In this document: positions 29,555 through 39,376 of the stretch, in pieces | Layout of the letters: every line of letters begins with the position of its first letter | Numbering within the stretch: position 1 is the stretch's first letter | From: Phenylobacterium sp. | Lineage (GTDB): Bacteria; Pseudomonadota; Alphaproteobacteria; Caulobacterales; Caulobacteraceae | Direction of reading: 5' to 3' | DNA: 64,000 bases | Assembly: GCF_004799515.1 (NCBI RefSeq) | Contig: NZ_SSMX01000047.1 | Location: 158,386 to 222,385, forward strand | The notes under the pieces: model-generated | Seen by the model: only the letters and a program-made list of their open reading frames with translations | The model's database searches: none | What the model was told of the DNA's origin: nothing | Position numbers and translations under genes: made by a program

Positions 29555-29926
29555 ATGGCCAAGATATCCGCTGCCGAAAGCCAGGTGATGGAGGCGGTGT
29601 GGAGCCGAGGCCCGCTCGCCGCCGACGAGATCGTCGCCGAGGTCGGTCAGCCGCAGGGCTGGGGCGAGGCCACGGTGAAGACCCTGATCAACCGCCTCCT
29701 GAAGAAGAAGGCCCTGCTGTCGGAACGCAGCGAGGGCCGCACCCGCTACCGCGCCCTGGTCAGCCGCGAGGACTATGTGCAGGGCGAAAGCCAGGGCCTG
29801 CTGGACCGCCTGTTCGGCGGCGAGCTCGCGCCGCTGGTCGCCCACTACGCCAAGCACCGCAACCTGTCGGCCCAGGAGGTCGCGCGCCTGAAGCGCCTGA
29901 TCGCGGAGCTCGACGATGGCGAATGA
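29555..29926 (+). CDS. BlaI/MecI/CopY family transcriptional regulator
   Basis: MAKISAAESQVMEAVWSRGPLAADEIVAEVGQPQGWGEATVKTLINRLLKKKALLSERSEGRTRYRALVSREDY. Confidence 0.93.
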   Translation: MAKISAAESQVMEAVWSRGPLAADEIVAEVGQPQGWGEATVKTLINRLLKKKALLSERSEGRTRYRALVSREDYVQGESQGLLDRLFGGELAPLVAHYAKHRNLSAQEVARLKRLIAELDDGE

Positions 29927-30871
29927 TGTGCTGGCGGGTCTGCTCCACCTGAACCTCGCCGCCGCCGCGGCGGTGCTGGCGGTGCTGGCGCTTCGGCCCC
30001 TGGCGCGCCGTCCGTTCGGCGCGGAGCTGACCTATGGCCTGTGGGCCTGCGTGCCGATGGCCGCGCTGGCCACCCTGGTTCCCGCCGCGGCGGCCACTCG
30101 CATCGTCCCGCCGGGTGTTGGGCCGCATTTCGACCCGGTCTACCTGGCGTCCCGGACGCTGGCCGAGGCGCCGGCGGCCCTCCTGATCGGGGTCTGGCTT
30201 GTGGGCGCGGCGGCCTGGCCATCGGCCTGGCGGCGGGCCAGCTCAGGTTCCTCGACCTGGCGCGCCAGGGCCTGGCGGGGCCGGCGGTGGCCGGGGTGAT
30301 CGCCCCGCGCATCGTCATGCCCGCCGACGCCGACCGCCTCTATAGCGACGACGAGCGCGCCCTGATCCGCGCCCACGAGCGCACCCACATCCTGCGCGGC
30401 GACCCACGCGCCAACGCTCTGATCGCGATCGCCCAATGCCTGTGCTGGTTCAACCCGCTGGTCCACATGGCCGCGCATCAGGCGCGGCTGGACCAGGAAC
30501 TGGCCTGCGACGCCACGGTGCTTCGCCACCGCGCCGGCCAGAAGCGCCGCTACGCCGAAACCCTGCTGAAGACCCAGCTCGGCGCGGTCGCCGCCCCGTT
30601 CGGCTGCCACTGGCTGGCCGGTTCGGCGGCGCACCCGCTGGAGCTGCGGATCGCGGCCCTGCGCCAGCCGATGCCCACCTTCCAGCGCCGCGACCTGGGG
30701 GCGCTCGCCCTGGCGGCCCTGGTCGCGCTGTCGGCCTTCGTCGCCTGGAAGGCCCAGCCGATGGCCGAAGCGCAGGGCATGCCGCCGATCGTCGTCGCCG
30801 TTCCCAATCCCGCGCCGCACGTCCAGCTGAGCATCGTGCGCTGGTCGCACTACTACGCCGCGCGCCGCTAG
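29916..30871 (+). pseudogene. M56 family metallopeptidase (BlaR1-like), frameshifted near 30205-30230
   Basis: N-terminal TM part in frame of 29916 (…LLIGVWLVGAAA), remainder in the frame of 30041 (LAIGLAAGQLRFLDLARQG…HERTH…FNPLVHMAAHQARLDQELACD); HEXXH present only after the shift. Confidence 0.8.
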
Positions 30872-30900
30872 ACGCCTTTCGCAGACCCAAGGACGACCGC

Positions 30901-31410
30901 ATGACCGGACCCGCCGCCGGCGGCTGGCGCTTGGCCGCCGCCAGCCTGCTCCTCTCGGGCCTCGCCGCCTGCGGCGGGCCCGACGCCGCCGAGCGGCTGC
31001 TGGCGCGCCAACAGGCCGTCGACCCGCCGCACCTCTGGCGCATCGAGGTGGTCCGCCCCGACGGCGCGCCGGGGGCTTCGACCTATATCTGCGCCGACAG
31101 CAGCCTCGCCCAGATCTTCACGCGCACCCGCGCCGAGATCAACGGCGCGCCCTGCCTGGACGTGGGCGGCCCGGCGGCGACGCCGGACGGATGGTCGCTG
31201 CGCTGCCAGGTCGACGGGCGGCTGTTCTCGGTGGGCTCGGCGATGCACGGCGACCGGACCCGCGACTTCCGGCTCGACTTCGCCCTCGTGGCCCTCGACC
31301 GCGAGGTGGAGCCCGTCAAACAGTCGCAGCATTTCCAGCGCCTGGGGCCCTGCCCCGCCGGCTGGGGGATCGGCGACCAGGCGCGGCCGGGCCGCAGGCC
31401 CCAATCCTAA
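30901..31410 (+). CDS. hypothetical lipoprotein
   Basis: LLLSGLAACGG lipobox; ORF continues to 31410. Confidence 0.7.
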   Translation: MTGPAAGGWRLAAASLLLSGLAACGGPDAAERLLARQQAVDPPHLWRIEVVRPDGAPGASTYICADSSLAQIFTRTRAEINGAPCLDVGGPAATPDGWSLRCQVDGRLFSVGSAMHGDRTRDFRLDFALVALDREVEPVKQSQHFQRLGPCPAGWGIGDQARPGRRPQS

Positions 31411-31420
31411 GGGGCCGACC

Positions 31421-33241
31421 CTAGGGCTTCAGGCCGAGGGTGCGGCCCGGCATGCCGGCGGCGTCGAAATAGGTCTCGCCGCCGGCCTCCTGGATATTGA
31501 GCACGGTGACGAAGCCGTTGGCGGCGGGCTCGGAGCGCAGGGTCGCCGGGCGGACCTCGGGAACCGCCGCGCCCTCGGTCAGCGCCTCGCCCATCACCCG
31601 GCCGCGCAGGTGGCCGTTGTCGGAGAGCTGGACCCCGATGATGTGGGCCAGGGTATTGGCCCAGTCGGCGTTGGAGACCGGCGCGGGATCCACGAAGCGG
31701 GTTTTGAAGTCCGGGCCGATGGCGGCCATGAAGTTGTGGGTGTCCTGACGGCCGAAGGAGCCGTGGATGCCCTGGCCCTGCTGCTGGCCGCTGTCGGCGA
31801 TCTCGACCCCGCACATCTCCGGGTCGGCGCAACCCGTGGACCAGCTCTTGAACGAGACCATGATCGAGGGCTGCGGCGTGCGCGCCGAGCCGATCAGGCC
31901 GATCCGGCTCATCGGCAGGCTGCCCGGGATCGCGCCCAGGGCGTCGTTGACGAAGATCGCGCCGACGTAGTCCTGGCGGGTCAGGAAGGCGACCACCTTG
32001 GGCGCCAGCGCCTTGGCGCCGGGACCGGGCAGGTAAAGCAGGTCCGAGCCGCCGTTGGGGGCGATGGCGACCTCAGGATGCTTGGGATCGGCGCCCAGCA
32101 GCGAGCCGTGCTTGGGATAGAAGCCCTGCTCCGGATGCACGATGTCGCCGGTGGCGTCGCGCAGCGGCAGCTTCAGGCCGATGGACATGTCGATGTCCAG
32201 GAAGCCCTGCGGCAGGAAGCCCGGCTGCACGTCGCGATAGCGGAACTTCGCCGCCGGGCTGGCCGGGCTCTGCCGCGACATGGTGGAGAAGCCGTGGTCG
32301 GCGGTGACGATCACGTCGGTGTTGTCGTCGAGGCCCAGGGCCTTCAGCGCGTCGCGCAGGGCCTGCAGGTCGTTGGAGGCGTTGCGGATCGCGGCCTTGG
32401 AGGTCGGGCCGTTGATGCCAGGCTCCAGCGCGTTCAGGCTGTCGCCCTGGCCGTGCTGGGTGCCGTCGGGGTCGCGCGACCAGAAGACCAGGACGAAGGG
32501 TTTGCCCTCGGCCTTGAACCGCGGCAGCAGCACCTTGGTGGCCACGCCAGCGAACCAGTTCTGCTGGTCGACATTGGCCACCAGCGTTCCGGCCATGTTG
32601 TAGGCCCCGCCGCCGCCGTTCAGGCCGCGGTCCGGCGGCAGGGGCTCGAGGCCCGCGGCCTTGATCGCCGCCGCGATCTCCGCGCGCAACGGAATGCCGT
32701 GGCCGCCGTCGCGGCCGCCGGTGTCGTCGTCCAGCTCGATGGTCCCCAGGCCGTCGCGGGAGGTCACATCCTGGATGGCGGTCGGGCCGTGCTTGCCGAG
32801 GGCGGCGGTGGCGTACCCCTTGGCCCGGGCGGCGGCCAGGAGCGTGGTCTCGCCCAGGTAGTCGCCGCCGAACCGCTGGTTCATCACCGCCTGGGCGTCG
32901 TCGTCCTCGATGCCGGCGATGGAGGCGCCGAAGGGCGGCGGCAGAGGCTCGCCCACGAAGATGGTGTTGCCGAAGTCGCCGGTGTCGCCCAGCAGATGGC
33001 CGGTGGCGATGGCCGAGGAATTGGGCGTGGTCACCGTCGGATAGAGCGAGTGGCTGTTGGCGAAATCGACGCCCTCGGACCGCACGGCGGCCAGGGCGGG
33101 CGCCACCTCCGGCGTCACGCTGTGCGAGCGCAGGCCGTCGGCCACAAAGATGATGAGATTGCGCGGCGCGGCGGCGGCGGGAAACCCGCACAAAAACGCC
33201 GCGGCCATCGCGCCCGCGGCGGCGAATTTCAGGATTTGCAT
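31421..33241 (-). CDS. Alkaline phosphatase / type I phosphodiesterase-nucleotide pyrophosphatase family protein
   Basis: NLIIFVADGLRSHSVTPEVAPAL; FANSHSLYPTVTTPNSSAIATGH; DVIVTADHGFSTM. Confidence 0.88.
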   Translation of the reverse strand: MQILKFAAAGAMAAAFLCGFPAAAAPRNLIIFVADGLRSHSVTPEVAPALAAVRSEGVDFANSHSLYPTVTTPNSSAIATGHLLGDTGDFGNTIFVGEPLPPPFGASIAGIEDDDAQAVMNQRFGGDYLGETTLLAAARAKGYATAALGKHGPTAIQDVTSRDGLGTIELDDDTGGRDGGHGIPLRAEIAAAIKAAGLEPLPPDRGLNGGGGAYNMAGTLVANVDQQNWFAGVATKVLLPRFKAEGKPFVLVFWSRDPDGTQHGQGDSLNALEPGINGPTSKAAIRNASNDLQALRDALKALGLDDNTDVIVTADHGFSTMSRQSPASPAAKFRYRDVQPGFLPQGFLDIDMSIGLKLPLRDATGDIVHPEQGFYPKHGSLLGADPKHPEVAIAPNGGSDLLYLPGPGAKALAPKVVAFLTRQDYVGAIFVNDALGAIPGSLPMSRIGLIGSARTPQPSIMVSFKSWSTGCADPEMCGVEIADSGQQQGQGIHGSFGRQDTHNFMAAIGPDFKTRFVDPAPVSNADWANTLAHIIGVQLSDNGHLRGRVMGEALTEGAAVPEVRPATLRSEPAANGFVTVLNIQEAGGETYFDAAGMPGRTLGLKP

Positions 33242-33342
33242 GCCGCCAACATGGCGATGCTTCGTGACAACACAGTTTCAACATGCCGCAGGCGGCGGCG
33301 ACAAGCCATGGATTGGGTTCCCGGCCCTAGCTGTGCTATAGG

Positions 33343-33357
33343 TTAATCTGGGGTTAA
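33343..33357. promoter_or_regulatory. Putative CtrA box TTAA-TCTGGGG-TTAA
   Basis: Exact TTAA-N7-TTAA spacing in the intergenic region. Confidence 0.55.
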
Positions 33358-33378
33358 GATTAGGGCATGGGGTTGGGC

Positions 33379-33915
33379 ATGCGCGTCATCAGCATGACGG
33401 CGGTTCTCGGCGTGAGCGTCGCGTTGATCGCGGCGCCGGCGTTGGCGCAGAACAGCACGGGCGGCGGCAATAGCCTTAGCAACGCAGCCGCGGGACTGGG
33501 CCTGGTGGGATCCGACGTGCCGGCGTTGCTGGTGCAGGTGAAAGCCGATCCGTACAAGGCGCCCGCCGCGCCGGCCTGCGACACCATCCCCGCCGAGATC
33601 CTGCAGCTCAGCAACCTCATCGGCCCTGATCTCGACTCCGGCGTCACCCAACCGGGGGAGACCATGGCCCACCGGGGCATGGAGGCGGCCAAGGGCCTCG
33701 TCCCCTACAGCGGCGTGCTGCGCTTCGTCACCGGCGCCAGCAAGAAGGACAAGGACCTGCACGACGCCGTCGCCGCCGGCTACGCCCGGCGCGGCTTCCT
33801 GCGCGGCATGGAAGTCAATCTGAAGTGCGGCGTCACCCAGACGGAAGCGCAAGCCGCGGATTCACCCCCGGCCACGCCCGCCAAGAAGAGCCGCAAGGCG
33901 GCCAAGGGCGGCTGA
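33379..33915 (+). CDS. hypothetical secreted protein
   Basis: MRVISMTAVLGVSVALIAAPALAQ signal peptide; alternative start 33367. Confidence 0.7.
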   Translation: MRVISMTAVLGVSVALIAAPALAQNSTGGGNSLSNAAAGLGLVGSDVPALLVQVKADPYKAPAAPACDTIPAEILQLSNLIGPDLDSGVTQPGETMAHRGMEAAKGLVPYSGVLRFVTGASKKDKDLHDAVAAGYARRGFLRGMEVNLKCGVTQTEAQAADSPPATPAKKSRKAAKGG

Positions 33916-34078
33916 CGCGGCCTGTTCCGAGCGCCGAGCGCCCGTTCCGCGCCGGCCGGCCGGCCGTTAACGCCTGACTCAGCTCTCCGAAACTCGGCCT
34001 TTACTCCGAGCCTGTATCAATTCGTGACAACGGAGCCCGCGTCCATGAGGCGCTGGCCGGTCATGGTGGTGTCTTCAA

Positions 34079-35593
<1,515 letters not shown>

Positions 35594-35693
35594 CGTCTCC
35601 GAGACGCGACTGGATTCTGCCGCTTCCCCCGCGGAAATAACGCCGTAACATTGGCGCCGACCCTACGCGGTTCAATCCAGGGAGGCAGCCCAC

Positions 35694-36569
35694 ATGTGCG
35701 ACGAGCATAACCGTCCGGACCTTTTCCAAATGAGCGACGTCTCGCGTCGGGCGTTCGGCCTGTCGGCTGCGGCCGCCGCCGCGCTGGCCGCGACCATGGC
35801 GCACGCCCAGGCGACGGTTGAGGAGAAGGACGTCAATGTGAAGACGCCCGACGGCATGGCCGACGCGGCGCTGTTCTATCCGAAGGGCAAGGGGACCTGG
35901 CCGGCGGTGCTGATCTGGACCGACATCGGCGGCCTGCGCCCGGTGTTCCGCGACATGGGCCGCCGCCTGGCCGCCCAGGGCTATGTGGTCCTGGTGCCCA
36001 ACCCGTTCTACCGGGTGAAGAAGGCGCCGGTGGTCGACGGTCCGCTGGACTTCAACGATCCCGTCGCCCGCGCCAAGATCATGGACCCGGCCAACCGCAA
36101 GGGCATGGACGAGCCCGGCATCGACCGCGACGCGGTGGCCTATCTGGGCTTCCTCGACGCCCAGCCGCAGACCAACAAGAAGAAGAAGGCCGGCACCCAG
36201 GGCTATTGCATGGGCGGTCCCCTGGTCTACCGCACCGCCGCCATCCTGCCCGACCGCATCGGCGGGGCGGTCACCTGCCACGGCGGCGGCCTGGTCACCA
36301 AGGCCGACACCAGCCCGCACCTGCTCATCCCCAAGATGAAGGCCGAGGTCTATTCGGCGGTCGCCGCCAACGACGACCAGCGCTCGCCCACCGACAAGGA
36401 CGTGCTGAAGAAGGCCTTCGCCGATGGCGGCAAGAAGGCCACCGTCCTGGTCTACGACGGCTGCAACCACGGCTGGTGCGTCAAGGACAATGGCGCGGTC
36501 TACAACGAGACCGGCGCCGAAAAAGCCTGGGCGGAACTGACCGCGCTCTACAAGCGCAACCTGGTCTAA
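35694..36569 (+). CDS. Dienelactone hydrolase family protein (exported, SRRAF near N-terminus)
   Basis: GYCMGGPL nucleophile motif with Cys; YDGCNHGW. Confidence 0.88.
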   Translation: MCDEHNRPDLFQMSDVSRRAFGLSAAAAAALAATMAHAQATVEEKDVNVKTPDGMADAALFYPKGKGTWPAVLIWTDIGGLRPVFRDMGRRLAAQGYVVLVPNPFYRVKKAPVVDGPLDFNDPVARAKIMDPANRKGMDEPGIDRDAVAYLGFLDAQPQTNKKKKAGTQGYCMGGPLVYRTAAILPDRIGGAVTCHGGGLVTKADTSPHLLIPKMKAEVYSAVAANDDQRSPTDKDVLKKAFADGGKKATVLVYDGCNHGWCVKDNGAVYNETGAEKAWAELTALYKRNLV

Positions 36570-36579
36570 TCCGCGTCTC

Positions 36580-36604
36580 GCGAGTCCGGCGGCGCCGGAC
36601 TCGC
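36580..36604. terminator. Palindromic hairpin GCGAGTCCGGC-GGC-GCCGGACTCGC after dienelactone hydrolase
   Basis: Perfect 11-bp stem, 3-nt loop, 10 nt after stop; no clear T-tract. Confidence 0.55.
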
Positions 36605-36728
36605 ACTCAAGGGCGCGGTTCGGGAAGTATTTCCTCCCCGGTAATGCTGTTCTGTCGCATAAGAGATCGATAGTGCGACGCTGGCCAAGCGCCGGAGATC
36701 AAGTCAACCGAACAGATAGGGGTGCCCC

Positions 36729-37394
36729 GTGAGTAAGAGCGCAGTTTGCATGGCGGCCGTTTCGGCCGTCGCCCTGACAGCCGCCGCCTCGGGCGCGCAG
36801 GCCCAAAGCGCCACGAACGCCTCGTTGGCCGCGCCGGGGGTCTATTTCGGAACCGGCAACCCGAACGGCGCCTTCGCCACCGACACGGCGGGCGGCATCG
36901 AGATCGGGCTGCGGTCGAAGATCAGCGGCGTCCATCCGCAGATCACGCCGGTCGGCGACGTCTATTCGATCCCGCTCGGCGACACCTTCAACTTCGACTA
37001 CTCGTTCAACCCCTCGGTGGGCGCTGGCGAGGTCGACGCCGACGGCCTGACCCAATCGATCACCGTCACCGACGCCTTCGGCTTTTCGGTGAGCTTCGAC
37101 CCCTCGGCGATTGGCGACAACGCCACCAACGCCGGCGCGCCGGGCGGCTTCCAGAACAGCGAGAAGATCAGCTTCTCCTTCCTGGACCCGGCCTACAATC
37201 CGAACAAGAACGACACCTTCACCATCACCTACTCGGTGTTCGGCATCGACCACCCGAGCCTGTCGGTGGAGAACGTTGTGAACGTCGGCTCGGGCGCGCC
37301 GGAACCGGCGGCCTGGGCGCTGATGATCCTGGGCTTCGGCGGCGTCGGCGCGACCCTGCGCCGGAAGGTCCGCACCGCGGCCACCGCGGCCTGA
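36729..37394 (+). CDS. PEPxxWA-CTERM sorting domain-containing protein
   Basis: C-terminus APEPAAWALMILGFGGVGATLRRKVRTA. Confidence 0.9.
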   Translation: MSKSAVCMAAVSAVALTAAASGAQAQSATNASLAAPGVYFGTGNPNGAFATDTAGGIEIGLRSKISGVHPQITPVGDVYSIPLGDTFNFDYSFNPSVGAGEVDADGLTQSITVTDAFGFSVSFDPSAIGDNATNAGAPGGFQNSEKISFSFLDPAYNPNKNDTFTITYSVFGIDHPSLSVENVVNVGSGAPEPAAWALMILGFGGVGATLRRKVRTAATAA

Positions 37395-37419
37395 TCGGCC
37401 TGCGATCGACGTCGAGAGA

Positions 37420-37446
37420 GGGACCGCTCCCGGGCGGCCCCTTTTT
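37420..37446 (+). terminator. Rho-independent terminator
   Basis: GGGACCGC-TCCCGG-GCGGCCCC followed by TTTTT. Confidence 0.75.
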
Positions 37447-38174
37447 CATGCGCCGATGCGGTGGCGGGCCAGGGCCTCGTAGTGCGGCCGCGCGGCCTCG
37501 GCGATGCGCGCCAGCGCGGCCGTAAGCGGCGGCGCGGGCGCGCGATCCGGCGCGGCGAAGCCTGTGGAGCGTTCGACCGCCTCGTACCAGGCCGGCGCCC
37601 AGACGCCGTCGCTGTCGCGCCGTCCCGCCGGCCACGCCAGCATCGCCTCGCGGAACGGGATCCCCAGCGCCGCGCAGAGCGCGCCCAGGGTCCCACGCGG
37701 ATCGGCCAGGACGTCGGCGCCTTCCACCACCGGCGGCGCGTGGCCCAGCCGCTCAGCTTCGCGCTCGAACAGCTCGCGCTGGCGCACGGCGCCGATGTCC
37801 TCCAACGTCACCTCGGCGCGCTTCCTGACATAGGAGGCCAGCACCTCAGCCGGATCGCGGATCAGGAAGGCGTTGCGGCAGGCCGCTGTCCAGTCCAGGC
37901 CGAAGTCCGGCAGCATGTGGTGGGTCATGTGCTTCTGGTAGAAGACCGGCGCGGGTTCGTCGGTCACCAGAGCGTCAGCCACCGTCCGCCAGTCCTGCGG
38001 CTGCGAGGCCAGCACCTCGTCGGTCATCGGGTGGCTGAGGCCGGTTTGGGCCAAATAGGCGGCGTAGAACGGCTCGTCGACCACGGCGCAGTCGGCGCGG
38101 TTCTCGAAGGACCGCATCATGGCGGTCGAGATGTTGCGCGGCCCCGACCACATGGCGATGCGCACAGCGGTCAT
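37446..38174 (-). CDS. Sulfotransferase-like P-loop protein
   Basis: MTAVRIAMWSGPRNISTAMMRSFENRADCAVVDEPFYAAYL. Confidence 0.8.
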   Translation of the reverse strand: MTAVRIAMWSGPRNISTAMMRSFENRADCAVVDEPFYAAYLAQTGLSHPMTDEVLASQPQDWRTVADALVTDEPAPVFYQKHMTHHMLPDFGLDWTAACRNAFLIRDPAEVLASYVRKRAEVTLEDIGAVRQRELFEREAERLGHAPPVVEGADVLADPRGTLGALCAALGIPFREAMLAWPAGRRDSDGVWAPAWYEAVERSTGFAAPDRAPAPPLTAALARIAEAARPHYEALARHRIGA

Positions 38175-39088
38175 GCCGTGACGCCCGCTTCGGCGTCCTT
38201 CAGCGCCTCGTAGAACCCGCGCAGCCGCACCGTCACCGGCCCCGGCAGGGCGGCGGGCAGCACATGGCCGTCCACCTGCCGCACCGGGGTCAGCCCCCCG
38301 AAGGTGCCGGTGACGAAGGCCTCGTCGGCCGCGTGCAGGTCGCCCAGGGGGAAATGCCCCTGCTCGATCGGCACGCCGTTGGCCTCGCAGAGCGCGATGA
38401 CATTGGCCCGCGTCACCCCGTTGAAGCAGAACTGGCCGCCCGAAGTGCGCACCTTGCCGTCGCGCACCCAGAACAGGTTGGTGGCGTTGCAGCTCGAGAC
38501 GTGGCCGCCGGGATCCAGCATCACAGCCTCGTCCGCGCCGGCCTTGATCGCGTCCAGGAGGGCGGTGATCAGCGCCAGGCGCGAGTGCGAATTGAGCCGC
38601 ATGTCGAACATCTCGGCGGGCGTGCAGACCACCTGCGAGGTGGCCAGCGACAGGCCGCGGGTGACGATCTCCGGCGACGGCTCCTTGTACTCGGCGGTGA
38701 TCACGAGGGTGGGTTGGCCCAGCCAGTTGCGCGGGTCCTGGTTGACCGCCTTCTTCTCGCCGCGCGTCACCATCAGCCGCAGGTGCGCGCCATGCTCCAT
38801 GCCATTGGCCGCCAGGGTCTTCTCGATCTCGGCGGTGAGCTCAGCGGGCGTCAGGCCGAGGTCGAGCTCGATCTTCGCCAGGCCCCAGTAGAGCCGGTCG
38901 AGGTGCGCCTGCAGGAACACCAGCTTGCCCTTGTGCAAGCGCAGGCCCTCCCAGACGCCGTCGCCCAGCACGAAGCCCGCGTCGAAGATCGACACCTTGG
39001 CCTCGGCGCGGCGCACCAGGTCGCCGTTGAGGTAGATCCTGAGGTCCGCGTTGCGCGGGTCGGCGGCGAAATCCTGGCTTCCGGGCAT
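38171..39088 (-). CDS. Aminotransferase class IV (branched-chain/D-amino acid aminotransferase-like)
   Basis: DAGFVLGDGVWEGLRLHKGKLVFLQAHLDRLY; SSCNATNLFWVRDG; FCFNGVTRANVIAL; 4-nt overlap with sulfotransferase. Confidence 0.9.
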   Translation of the reverse strand: MPGSQDFAADPRNADLRIYLNGDLVRRAEAKVSIFDAGFVLGDGVWEGLRLHKGKLVFLQAHLDRLYWGLAKIELDLGLTPAELTAEIEKTLAANGMEHGAHLRLMVTRGEKKAVNQDPRNWLGQPTLVITAEYKEPSPEIVTRGLSLATSQVVCTPAEMFDMRLNSHSRLALITALLDAIKAGADEAVMLDPGGHVSSCNATNLFWVRDGKVRTSGGQFCFNGVTRANVIALCEANGVPIEQGHFPLGDLHAADEAFVTGTFGGLTPVRQVDGHVLPAALPGPVTVRLRGFYEALKDAEAGVTA

Positions 39089-39115
39089 GGGCTTTCTTAG
39101 CCGCTCTCGTTTCGG

Positions 39116-39148
39116 CCGTCATGGCCGGGCTTGTCCCGGCCATGACGG
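39116..39148. repeat. CCGTCATGGCCGGG-CTTGT-CCCGGCCATGACGG hairpin repeat
   Basis: Perfect 14-bp stem; matches the common alphaproteobacterial repeat that yields spurious MAGTSPAMT peptides (seen in ORF 38841..39143). Confidence 0.85.
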
Positions 39149-39198
39149 ACGGGGAAAACCGGGGGCGAACGCCAGCATCCTCCCAGGATGCTGTTGAC

Positions 39199-39340
39199 CC
39201 TTAAGTCCATGGCTGATTGCGAGCTTGGGCGTCCGGGCAAGTCAAGGACGCGCCCTTGGCGCGCCGCGAAGCGGCTGGTCGGAGGCCAGTCCTTGAGTTG
39301 CCCGGACGCCCAAGCAATTCTGGCCCCCATGGATTTAAGG
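39199..39340. repeat. Cloverleaf palindrome element, copy C
   Basis: Arms 39223-39249 and 39289-39315 (1 mismatch); hairpins GCGCC-CTT-GGCGC, GCCGC-GAA-GCGGC, TGGTC-GGA-GGCCA gapless; outer CCTTAAGTCCATGG/CCATGGATTTAAGG. Confidence 0.9.
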
Positions 39341-39376
39341 CGCGGTCTCTTCAGGGCCGTGCGGAGGACTTGAGAG

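Noticed and set aside
33261-34031. Shared 11-mer TTCGTGACAAC upstream of the phosphatase and the sigma-54 regulator
   Set aside because: Many 11-mer pairs are expected by chance in 64 kb; no dyad or second conserved block.
38841-39143. ORF starting MAGTSPAMT
   Set aside because: Known spurious peptide produced by the alphaproteobacterial GTCATGGCCGGG hairpin repeat.
39199-39340. tRNA or tRNA-like gene suggested by the cloverleaf shape
   Set aside because: The 27-bp stem, 3-nt loops and lack of anticodon/T-loop consensus exclude a tRNA.
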